Source: Paenalcaligenes sp035301625 (GTDB taxonomy: Bacteria > Pseudomonadota > Gammaproteobacteria > Burkholderiales > Burkholderiaceae_B). Taken from it: DNA of 64,000 nt. The translations under genes and the position numbers were made by a program. Under the pieces are notes generated by a model. It saw only the letters and a program-made list of their open reading frames with translations. It made no database searches and was not told the origin of the DNA. The stretch lies in assembly GCA_035301625.1 (NCBI GenBank), contig DATGTW010000071.1:19846-83845 (forward strand). The letters run 5' to 3'. Positions 17,488 to 25,088 of the stretch are shown here, piece by piece; position 1 is the stretch's first letter; the number at the start of each line of letters is the position of its first letter.

Positions 17488-18327
17488 ATGTCTTTAATGC
17501 GTAAAATGCTCGCTTCGGGCGTCCATTTTGGTCACCAAACCCGTTTCTGGGATCCCAAAATGGAACCTTATATCTTTGGCCGCCGTAATGGCATCCATAT
17601 TGTTAACCTCGAGAAAACTGCAGTTATGTTTATCGAGGCTCAGAAATATGCCAGCCAAATTGCTGCAGAGGGCGGTACTATTTTGTTTGTAGGCACCAAG
17701 CGCGCAGCGCGGGAGATTATTGCCGAAGAAGCCCAGCGCTGTGGTATGCCTTATGTGGATAACCGCTGGTTGGGTGGCATGATGACTAACTTTAAGACCG
17801 TAAAAAGCTCTATCAAGCGCCTTAAAGACATGGAAGCCCAGGTCGAAGAGGGCGTGCTCGAGCGCCTGACCAACAAAGAAGGTCTTCTCATGCAGCGCGA
17901 GATCGATAAGCTGAACCGCTCAATCGGCGGCATCAAAGATCTCACCAAGCTTCCTGATGTGTTATTTGTTGTTGACGTTGGCTATCATGCGATTGCAGTA
18001 GCTGAAGCACACAAGCTGGGGATTCCCGTTATTGGTGTGGTTGATACTAACAACTCCCCTGAGGGCATTGCCCGTGTCATCCCCGGTAATGATGACTCTG
18101 CAAAGGCTATCGCGTTGTATACCCGCGGAATTGCTGATGCTGTTCTCGAGGGTCGCAGTCGTGCTTTGAGTGGCTTGGTCGAAGAGCTACGCGAGGGTGA
18201 GGACTTTGTCGAGGTTGATGAAGCCGCCCAAGAAGCACAAACTGATGCCTCTGCTGCCGAGGACACAGAGCCTTCAGCAGAGACACCAGCCGAAGCCGAA
18301 GTAAGTACTACTCGCGAAACCGAGTAA
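17488..18327 (+). CDS. rpsB: 30S ribosomal protein S2 with acidic C-terminal tail
   Basis: Component of the small ribosomal subunit. The ATG at 17488 (MSLMRKMLASGVHFGHQTRFW) has a TTGGAGA site 8 bp upstream; an in-frame TTG 30 bp earlier is not credible. 279 residues, about 35-40 longer than E. coli S2. The conserved fold ends near residue 230 (SGLVEELREGEDF) and is followed by a Glu/Ala/Thr/Ser tail with almost no basic residues. Acidic tails on S2 occur in other betaproteobacteria as I recall, but this one is long. First gene of rpsB-tsf. Confidence 0.97.
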   Translation: MSLMRKMLASGVHFGHQTRFWDPKMEPYIFGRRNGIHIVNLEKTAVMFIEAQKYASQIAAEGGTILFVGTKRAAREIIAEEAQRCGMPYVDNRWLGGMMTNFKTVKSSIKRLKDMEAQVEEGVLERLTNKEGLLMQREIDKLNRSIGGIKDLTKLPDVLFVVDVGYHAIAVAEAHKLGIPVIGVVDTNNSPEGIARVIPGNDDSAKAIALYTRGIADAVLEGRSRALSGLVEELREGEDFVEVDEAAQEAQTDASAAEDTEPSAETPAEAEVSTTRETE

Positions 18328-18395
18328 TCTCACTCCCTCATTTCTTAGATGCCCCATAGGCCCATTGCATATGCGGCCTTGGCGGGCATAGCTAG

Positions 18396-18439
18396 CAGGC
18401 TCGCGATCGTTAGAGTGACGGTGAATTAATGCGAGCCTG
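18396..18439 (+). promoter_or_regulatory. Hairpin between rpsB and tsf
   Basis: CAGGCTCGC (18396-18404) pairs perfectly with GCGAGCCTG (18431-18439) across a 26-nt loop. There is no T-tract, so it is not a standard terminator. It may slow or partly terminate transcription, or protect upstream mRNA, giving unequal S2 and EF-Ts output. Confidence 0.45.
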
Positions 18440-18501
18440 TTCCAGACCCCTATCAACTTGCTTCGATTTGTCCGAGGCGAAATACCAAATTGGAGAGTAT
18501 T

Positions 18502-19377
18502 GTGGCTGAAATTACAGCATCTATGGTTAAAGAGCTGCGCGAGAAGACTGATGCGCCCATGATGGAATGCAAAAAGGCTCTTGTTGAAGCAAATGGTGAT
18601 ATGGCTCAGGCCGAAGAGTTGTTGCGTGTCAAGCTGGGCAGTAAGGCCAGCAAGGCTGCATCTCGTGTAACCGCAGAGGGACTCGTAGGTGTAGCAATCA
18701 GCGACGATGGCAAGCGCGGCGCCCTGGTCGAGGTCAATTGCGAAACAGATTTTGTGGCTAAAAATGAAGAGTTTATCAAGTTTGTCAGTGATGTGGCCGA
18801 TTTGATCGCTGAAAAAAACCCTGCTGATATCGATGCCTTGGGTGCATTGCCACTGGGTGGGAAAACCGTCGAAGAGTTTCGTGCTGAATTAATTGGGCGT
18901 ATTGGTGAAAATATAACTATTCGTCGTTTTGAGCGATTCGAGACCGAAGGTCGTCTTTCCGAGTATGTACATGGCGGAAAAATCGGTGTGGTGATCAATC
19001 ACACGGGTAGTGACGAAGTAGGTCGCGATGTTGCTATGCACGTTGCAGCCATGCGCCCTCAGGCACTCAGTCGCGAACAACTAGACAACGAAGTGCTCGA
19101 GCGTGAGGCACGCTTGGCCGAAGAAAAAGCAAAAGAGCTTGGTCGTCCCGAGCATATCATCGAGAAGATTGTTACTGGCACGGTGGACAAGTATGTCCAA
19201 GAAACAACTTTGCTGGGCCAGGCCTTTGTTAAAGATGATAAAAAGAGTGTTGAGCAAATGCTCAAAGATAACGACGCCACTGTTAATGCTTATGCTATTT
19301 TTGTGGTTGGCGAGGGCATCGAGCGTCGCCAAGAGGATTTCGCTGCCGAAGTAGCTGCTGCTCAAAAATCCTCTTAA
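18502..19377 (+). CDS. tsf: Translation elongation factor Ts
   Basis: Guanine nucleotide exchange factor for EF-Tu. 291 residues from the GTG at 18502, preceded by GGAG at 18492-18495; the first residues MAEITASMVKELREKTDAPM match the family start. The TDAPMMECKKAL motif and the core NCETDFVAKNEEF of the EF-Tu-binding domain are intact, as is the coiled-coil region near LAEEKAKELGRPEH. A TTG 12 bp earlier, in frame, overlaps the ribosome binding site and is rejected. Confidence 0.98.
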   Translation: MAEITASMVKELREKTDAPMMECKKALVEANGDMAQAEELLRVKLGSKASKAASRVTAEGLVGVAISDDGKRGALVEVNCETDFVAKNEEFIKFVSDVADLIAEKNPADIDALGALPLGGKTVEEFRAELIGRIGENITIRRFERFETEGRLSEYVHGGKIGVVINHTGSDEVGRDVAMHVAAMRPQALSREQLDNEVLEREARLAEEKAKELGRPEHIIEKIVTGTVDKYVQETTLLGQAFVKDDKKSVEQMLKDNDATVNAYAIFVVGEGIERRQEDFAAEVAAAQKSS

Positions 19378-19401
19378 TCGGGTGTCCACTCTCCTGATTT
19401 T

Positions 19402-19430
19402 CACAAGGTGCCGTTATACGGCACCTTGTG
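19402..19430 (+). terminator. Strong hairpin after tsf (terminator or attenuator)
   Basis: A perfect 12-bp stem CACAAGGTGCCG (19402-19413) / CGGCACCTTGTG (19419-19430) with a 5-nt loop TTATA. The following bases CTGTGTCTTAT are only mildly T-rich, so termination may be partial, letting some transcription pass into pyrH. Confidence 0.6.
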
Positions 19431-19478
19431 CTGTGTCTTATACTAGTTCCCGTAATCATCTATACGAGTTTCTATGCT

Positions 19479-20195
19479 ATGAACAACCCCTTATATGAAC
19501 GCGTTTTGCTCAAACTATCGGGTGAGGCGCTGATGGGCGAAGACGCATTTGGTATTAATCGTGCCACCATTATGCGCATGACCGAGGAAATTGCTCAAAT
19601 CGCTAACTTGGGTGTGCAAATTGCCATTGTTATTGGCGGGGGTAATATATTTAGAGGTATTGCACCCGGAGCACAAGGCATGGACCGAGCAACTGCGGAT
19701 TATATGGGGATGATGGCTACTGTTATGAATGCGTTAGCTTTACAAGATGCCTTGAAGAATCAGGGTATAGATGCACGCGTTCAATCGGCTTTAAATATCG
19801 AACAGGTTGTAGAGCCCTATATTCGTCCCAAGGCTTTGCGTTACCTCGAGGAAGGCAAGGTAGTCGTTTTTGCTGCAGGCACTGGAAACCCATTTTTTAC
19901 TACGGATACAGCAGCTGCATTACGAGGCGCAGAGGTGGGCGCTGAAATAGTGTTAAAGGCCACCAAGGTTGACGGAATCTATAGCGCAGACCCTAATAAA
20001 GATCCAGGTGCTACCCGCTATCAGCGCATTAGTTTTGATGAAGCGATCGTACGTCGCTTAGAGGTCATGGATGCGACTGCGTTTGCTTTATGCCGCGATC
20101 AAAAATTACCCATCAAGGTGTTCTCTATTAACAAGGCTGGTGCTTTGGCACGCGCAGTCTGTGGTGAGGACGAAGGTACCCTAGTGCACGTTTAA
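19479..20195 (+). CDS. pyrH: UMP kinase
   Basis: Phosphorylates UMP to UDP; hexameric bacterial amino-acid-kinase family. 238 residues from the ATG at 19479 (MNNPLYERVLLKLSGEALMG), the usual family length. A longer in-frame reading from 19428 would begin in the hairpin region and add a hydrophobic stretch not found in the family. Motifs: LKLSGEAL, VIGGGNIFRG, MDRATADYMGMMATVMNALALQ and KVDGIYSADP. The ribosome binding site is weak (ACGAG). Lies in the conserved tsf-pyrH-frr order. Confidence 0.97.
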   Translation: MNNPLYERVLLKLSGEALMGEDAFGINRATIMRMTEEIAQIANLGVQIAIVIGGGNIFRGIAPGAQGMDRATADYMGMMATVMNALALQDALKNQGIDARVQSALNIEQVVEPYIRPKALRYLEEGKVVVFAAGTGNPFFTTDTAAALRGAEVGAEIVLKATKVDGIYSADPNKDPGATRYQRISFDEAIVRRLEVMDATAFALCRDQKLPIKVFSINKAGALARAVCGEDEGTLVHV

Positions 20196-20210
20196 CAATA
20201 GGATAATGAT

Positions 20211-20771
20211 ATGAATCACTCCGAGATACAAAAATCCACGCAAGATCGCATGAAGCGTTCCATCACTGCACTATCAAATGGCCTGGCCAAAATACGCACA
20301 GGTCGAGCACATACTGGCTTGCTAGATCATGTAACGGTGGAATACTATGGTTCCGAGGTTCCTGTCAGCCAGGTTGCCAATATCACCGTAGTTGATGCAC
20401 GAACACTCAGTGTGCAGGTTTGGGAAAAGCACATGGCCGAGGTTGTAGACAGAGCAATTCGCGAGTCCGATCTTGGGCTTAACCCTGTATTGGCAGGCGA
20501 GACTTTACGGATACCCTTGCCACCATTAACCGAAGAGCGCCGTCAAGATTTAACGCGTATTGTGCGCGCCGAAGGCGAAGAAGCCAAGGTAGCTATCCGC
20601 AATTTACGCCGCGAAGCCAATGATCAATCCAAGCGTCTGTTGCGTGAGAAATCAATATCAGAAGATGATGATCGTCGTTTTCAAGATGAGATCCAGCGCT
20701 TGACAGACAAATATGTTGCCGAGGTAGATACCCTGGTAGCGAACAAAGAAGAAGAGGTGATGACGGTCTAA
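20211..20771 (+). CDS. frr: Ribosome recycling factor
   Basis: Dissociates post-termination ribosomes together with EF-G. 186 residues (E. coli 185). Recognised by LAKIRTGRAH near residue 25, DHVTVEYYGSEVPVSQVANI, and the C-terminal helical region with VAIRNLRREAND. AGGATAATGAT precedes the ATG with an AGGA site. Follows pyrH after 15 bp. Confidence 0.98.
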   Translation: MNHSEIQKSTQDRMKRSITALSNGLAKIRTGRAHTGLLDHVTVEYYGSEVPVSQVANITVVDARTLSVQVWEKHMAEVVDRAIRESDLGLNPVLAGETLRIPLPPLTEERRQDLTRIVRAEGEEAKVAIRNLRREANDQSKRLLREKSISEDDDRRFQDEIQRLTDKYVAEVDTLVANKEEEVMTV

Positions 20772-20786
20772 CCTCGCCAAGTAAAC

Positions 20787-21551
20787 ATGACGACAAGCTC
20801 AACTTTGTCTATCCCTTCAGTAGGTAGTGTGCCTCGCCATTTAGCCGTCATCATGGATGGCAATGGTCGGTGGGCCACACGCCGCTATTTGCCCCGTACA
20901 GCTGGACATGCGCGCGGGGTTCAATCGGTGCGTCGAGTCTTGCGCGCTTGCGGTGAGGCAGGGGTACAGTATCTGACCTTATTTGCATTTAGTTCGGAAA
21001 ATTGGCGCAGACCCCAAGATGAAGTCTCTTTGTTAATGCGGCTTTTCGTGCAAACCTTGGAAAAAGAGGTGGGCAAATTATCCGAGCAAGGGGTGCGCTT
21101 GCGGATTATAGGTGACGTTTCAGCTTTTGAGCCTACACTGCAGAGTTTGATTGCGGATGCCGAAAAAAGAACAGCACATAATGACCGCTTGCACTTGACG
21201 GTAGCTGCAAATTATGGGGGTCGATGGGATATCTTACAAGCGACACGCCGAATGTTAGCTCAGCATCCCGAGCTTGCCCAACACCCCGAGGAGCTTAGTG
21301 AAGATCATTTGACCCCCTATTTATCCATGGCTTTTGCGCCAGAGCCTGATCTGTTCATACGTACTGGCGGTGAGCAAAGGGTTTCAAATTTTCTTATTTG
21401 GCAATTAGCCTATACTGAGTTGTACTTTACTGAAACTTATTGGCCGGATTTTGATGCCAAGCACTTGGCCAAGGCTTTCGAGTGGTACCGTACCCGCGAG
21501 CGCCGTTTTGGCCGCACCAGTGCACAAACAGCCGGCGCACAAACGAACTAA
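20787..21551 (+). CDS. uppS: Undecaprenyl diphosphate synthase
   Basis: Builds the C55 lipid carrier for peptidoglycan and O-antigen from FPP and eight IPP units. 254 residues, cis-prenyltransferase family. Motif I is VIMDGNGRWATRR (catalytic Asp), then GHARGVQSVRR, TLFAFSSENWRRP, and the C-terminal RTGGEQRVSNFLIWQLAYTE. Lies 15 bp after frr and 8 bp before cdsA, in the standard cluster. Confidence 0.97.
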   Translation: MTTSSTLSIPSVGSVPRHLAVIMDGNGRWATRRYLPRTAGHARGVQSVRRVLRACGEAGVQYLTLFAFSSENWRRPQDEVSLLMRLFVQTLEKEVGKLSEQGVRLRIIGDVSAFEPTLQSLIADAEKRTAHNDRLHLTVAANYGGRWDILQATRRMLAQHPELAQHPEELSEDHLTPYLSMAFAPEPDLFIRTGGEQRVSNFLIWQLAYTELYFTETYWPDFDAKHLAKAFEWYRTRERRFGRTSAQTAGAQTN

Positions 21552-21559
21552 ATCAAAAT

Positions 21560-22444
21560 ATGCTCAAACAAAGGGTTATCACAGCGGTTGTTTTGCTGGT
21601 CGTGTTAATAGGCACGATGTTCAGCGGTTATCAATGGCCGTTTGGTGTTTTACTTAGCTTGATAACTGCTGCAGCCCTGTGGGAATGGCTACGGTTGAGC
21701 ATGGCTAATAGATTTCATTTTCTAGCCTTGCCACTTGCTGTTTTGTCATTTATGTATTTTGTTTATGTCATCTATCGGCATGAGCAATATCTGTTTGTAC
21801 CCGGTGCTGTAGCCCCCGATGCTTGGACAATGCCGCTAATGTTGCTCAGTCCAGCTGTCTTGGCCTATTGGATATTTGGGGCTGGTTTTTTATTGCTAAT
21901 GGGCTTTAGACGCCATAAAACACATACAGTGACCCTAAGTATCTTTGGTATAGCAACATTAGGTGTTGCTTGGTTGGCTTTGCTGGATATGTGGTTTGTG
22001 CATGGTGCATGGTATCTCATCTCCATGCTTGCTGTTGTTTGGTTCAATGATACCTTTGCCTATTTTGTAGGTCGACGCTGGGGCGAACGCCGCTTGGCGC
22101 GTCGCATTAGCCCAGGAAAAACTTGGGCCGGCTTTTGGGGTGGGATGGTTGGCGCTGTGGTTTGGGTACTGTTCAGTGCTCAATTTGTAGGTTCATTTGG
22201 TGCCGAGGTAGTCGCACGATGGTCTTGGTTAGGGGCGGTTTTGTTTGCAATGTTGCTTTCTTTCATGGCAGTGATAGGGGATTTATTCGAGTCACTGCTC
22301 AAGCGTCGTGCACGTGTTAAAGATTCTAGTGCGCTATTGCCCGGCCATGGTGGCGTACTCGATAGGATTGATGCTTTAATCCCGGTAGCTCCAATGGCTG
22401 CATTTATCGCTGGGCCCTGGTTTGATGCCCTGTTCGTTGGTTAA
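21560..22444 (+). CDS. cdsA: Phosphatidate cytidylyltransferase (CDP-diglyceride synthase)
   Basis: Makes CDP-diacylglycerol from phosphatidic acid and CTP. 294 residues from the ATG at 21560 (MLKQRVITAVVLLVVLIGTM), the usual start with a membrane helix; in-frame codons further upstream lie within uppS. About seven to eight predicted helices, and the signature near the C-terminus, LLKRRARVKDSSALLPGHGG followed by VLDRIDAL, with its conserved Lys-Asp and two Asp. Membrane-embedded. Confidence 0.96.
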   Translation: MLKQRVITAVVLLVVLIGTMFSGYQWPFGVLLSLITAAALWEWLRLSMANRFHFLALPLAVLSFMYFVYVIYRHEQYLFVPGAVAPDAWTMPLMLLSPAVLAYWIFGAGFLLLMGFRRHKTHTVTLSIFGIATLGVAWLALLDMWFVHGAWYLISMLAVVWFNDTFAYFVGRRWGERRLARRISPGKTWAGFWGGMVGAVVWVLFSAQFVGSFGAEVVARWSWLGAVLFAMLLSFMAVIGDLFESLLKRRARVKDSSALLPGHGGVLDRIDALIPVAPMAAFIAGPWFDALFVG

Positions 22445-22461
22445 TTCACTGGTGTGTTTAT

Positions 22462-23661
22462 ATGGATACCCAGCAGGTTTGTATTTTAGGCGCTACAGGA
22501 TCAATTGGGCGTAGTACGCTTGAGGTAATTGCGTTGCATCCCGACAGGTTTTCAGTCTATGCGCTAACAGCTTTTAATAATATTGATACGTTAGTGCGTT
22601 TAGCGTGGGAAAGCCGTGCTCAGGTTGTGGTCGTTCCTGATCAAGCTGCACAACGGCGCTTTAGTTCGTTGTGGCCCACTGGGCGTCCGGTACCTGAAAT
22701 ACGACTAGGTCAAGAGGGTCTTTGTGAAACAGCAGCAGATCCTGCTGTAGATACTGTCATGGCAGCCATAGTAGGGGCTGCTTGTTTGCCCTCTGTGTTT
22801 GCCGCTGCCCAAGCGGGCAAACGCATCTTATTGGCTAATAAAGAGGCTCTGGTTGCTGCCGGGGCCGTTTTTCTGGATGCTGTTCGCTCTGGTGGCGCTC
22901 AGTTATTACCTATAGATAGCGAACACAACGCTATATACCAGTGCATGCCATCAGAATTATTGGGGCAGGTGACAGACTCCCCTCATCCCGCAGTAAAGCA
23001 GTTAATACTGACTGCTTCCGGCGGCCCTTTTCGGACAGTGCCACTAGAGAGTCTGGCTTCGGTAACTCCTGAACAGGCTTGTTTACATCCCAATTGGATT
23101 ATGGGGAAAAAGATTTCTGTAGATTCTGCGACAATGGCCAATAAGGGTCTAGAGGTGATCGAGGCGCATTGGCTGTTTGGCATGCCCGTAGAGCAGATTT
23201 CAGTGGTTATTCACCCCCAAAGTGTTGTGCACTCTATGGTCGAATACGTGGATGGTTCAGTTTTATCACAGATGGCTGCTCCTGACATGCGCGTACCCAT
23301 TGCATACGGATTGGGTTTCCCCCAGCGTATCCACAGTGGAAGTACTGCCTTAGATCTGGCTGCACAACCAGCATTAGAGTTTGCAGAGCCCTGTTTAAAA
23401 CGTTTCCCGGCTTTAAAATTGGCTTTTGAGGCCTTAGGTACCTCTCAAGAAGCCTGCGTCGCTTTAAACGCAGCTAACGAAGTTGCGGTAGACAGGTTTT
23501 TGCAAGGCAAACTGGGTTATATCGCTATTGCCCAGGTTGTTGAACAAACCATTGAGCAGGTAGTCGGTGAGTCTCATGATGATTTAAATACACTTGATGC
23601 GGTAATTGCACTAGATGGGCACGCGCGACATCTAGCACAGCAGTTTTGTATCTACAAATAG
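22462..23661 (+). CDS. dxr: 1-deoxy-D-xylulose 5-phosphate reductoisomerase
   Basis: Second step of the non-mevalonate (MEP) isoprenoid pathway, NADPH-dependent. 399 residues. N-terminal NADPH motif GATGSIGRSTLEVI, then LLANKEALVAAG, the substrate and metal site PIDSEHNAIYQCM, LTASGGPF, the HPNWIMGKKISVDSATMANK region and the EAHWLFG loop, all intact. It supplies IPP for the uppS product two genes upstream. Confidence 0.98.
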   Translation: MDTQQVCILGATGSIGRSTLEVIALHPDRFSVYALTAFNNIDTLVRLAWESRAQVVVVPDQAAQRRFSSLWPTGRPVPEIRLGQEGLCETAADPAVDTVMAAIVGAACLPSVFAAAQAGKRILLANKEALVAAGAVFLDAVRSGGAQLLPIDSEHNAIYQCMPSELLGQVTDSPHPAVKQLILTASGGPFRTVPLESLASVTPEQACLHPNWIMGKKISVDSATMANKGLEVIEAHWLFGMPVEQISVVIHPQSVVHSMVEYVDGSVLSQMAAPDMRVPIAYGLGFPQRIHSGSTALDLAAQPALEFAEPCLKRFPALKLAFEALGTSQEACVALNAANEVAVDRFLQGKLGYIAIAQVVEQTIEQVVGESHDDLNTLDAVIALDGHARHLAQQFCIYK

Positions 23662-23686
23662 CCGACTGTCTTTTGGCATTAACACC

Positions 23687-25021
23687 ATGTTTTTAACCCT
23701 CCTTGCTTTTGCTTTTGCGATTGGTTTGCTTGTGGTTATTCACGAGCTAGGGCATTATTGGGTGGCTCGTTATTGCGGGGTTCATGTCGAGCGCTTTTCA
23801 TTTGGTTTTGGCAAGGTTTTAGCTAAATACACCGACCGCCGTGGTTGCGAGTGGGCATTTTCAGCTATTCCTTTGGGTGGTTATGTGATGATGCGCAACC
23901 AAGCCCCGGAAACCGCCAGCGAGGATTACAAAAGCAGTACTGTTCAAAGCAAAACTGTTTGGCAGCGTATCGCGATAACAGCAGCTGGACCGATTGCTAA
24001 TCTTGTTTTGGCAGCCTTTCTGTACGCTATTCTGGCTTGGATGGGTACGCCAGAACCTGTCGCAATCCTGGCTGAGCCAGCTACAAATACCCCCGCAGCC
24101 GAGGCGGGTTTCAAGGCGCAGGACAAAATTCTCGCGGTTGAAGACAAGCCTTTGTCAACGTGGTCGTCATTTCGTTGGGCAATGCTTGATAGGGTGCATA
24201 CGGATAAGCCAGTGGAGATTACGGTCTCAGACTTGGGCGGTCACCATACCACTCGCGTACTGAATAACCCACATGTTAATTTTGCCGATAGTCAAGAAAT
24301 AGATCCTTTGGAAGAGCTGGGTTTTGCCATGCTCATGCCCAAACCTAGTATTCAGCAGGTAATCGCAGGTGGTGCTGCTGAGCGTGCAGGGCTGCTTAAA
24401 GGTGACGAGATTGTCTCTATTAATGGACAATTTATCGATGGTGTACATGATTTTTTAAATTGGGTACGTGCACATCCTGACACTGCAGCTACATTTGAGG
24501 TCATTCGTAACGGGCGCGCGCAATCGTTTCCTGTTCATGTAGATGCGGTGCAAGAACAAGGGGAGCAAATCGGCCGAGTAGGTGCCATGATTGGCGCACA
24601 GCCTGAAATTGAGCATACACGGGCAGGGCTTTGGAAGGGTCTGACAACGGGTGTTGAGCGCACGGCCAATACCTTTTGGTTTTCAGTAAAAATGCTCGGC
24701 AGGATGGTCACTGGGCAAATTTCAGTTAAAACAATTAGTGGTCCAGTGACCATTGCAGATTATGCGGGGCAGACTGCACGGGTAGGCTTAGGAGCCTACA
24801 TACAGTTTTTAGCGCTAATTAGTGTTAGTATTGGTTTGTTAAATTTGCTGCCGATCCCTATGTTAGATGGCGGCCATTTGTTGTATTATGCCATCGAGGC
24901 GGTGCGTGGTAAGCCCTTGCCGGACAAGTGGCAAGACATCGGCCATCGCATTGGTCTTAGTCTTTTGGCAGCGTTGATGGTGTTAGCCTTTGTGAATGAT
25001 TTTACTCGTGTATTGCAGTAG
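23687..25021 (+). CDS. rseP: Site-2 intramembrane zinc metalloprotease RseP
   Basis: Cleaves the anti-sigma factor RseA in its membrane helix during the sigma-E envelope stress response, and clears signal-peptide remnants. 444 residues. The zinc motif HELGH is residues 19-23 in the first helix. Two PDZ domains occupy the periplasmic segment (about 115-300), and the third zinc ligand lies in LLPIPMLDGGHLL near 390. It lies directly before bamA, as in most proteobacteria, linking outer-membrane assembly to its stress sensor. Confidence 0.97.
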   Translation: MFLTLLAFAFAIGLLVVIHELGHYWVARYCGVHVERFSFGFGKVLAKYTDRRGCEWAFSAIPLGGYVMMRNQAPETASEDYKSSTVQSKTVWQRIAITAAGPIANLVLAAFLYAILAWMGTPEPVAILAEPATNTPAAEAGFKAQDKILAVEDKPLSTWSSFRWAMLDRVHTDKPVEITVSDLGGHHTTRVLNNPHVNFADSQEIDPLEELGFAMLMPKPSIQQVIAGGAAERAGLLKGDEIVSINGQFIDGVHDFLNWVRAHPDTAATFEVIRNGRAQSFPVHVDAVQEQGEQIGRVGAMIGAQPEIEHTRAGLWKGLTTGVERTANTFWFSVKMLGRMVTGQISVKTISGPVTIADYAGQTARVGLGAYIQFLALISVSIGLLNLLPIPMLDGGHLLYYAIEAVRGKPLPDKWQDIGHRIGLSLLAALMVLAFVNDFTRVLQ

Positions 25022-25088
25022 AGTAGACCGCGAGTATGTTTTGTTTTGGCCCATTTCTTATTTTTGGCTCAGTTCGAGGATGCAAAGA

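Noticed and set aside
19428..19479. N-terminally extended UMP kinase
   Set aside because: The extension begins within the hairpin region and does not match the family; the ATG at 19479 gives the usual length and start.
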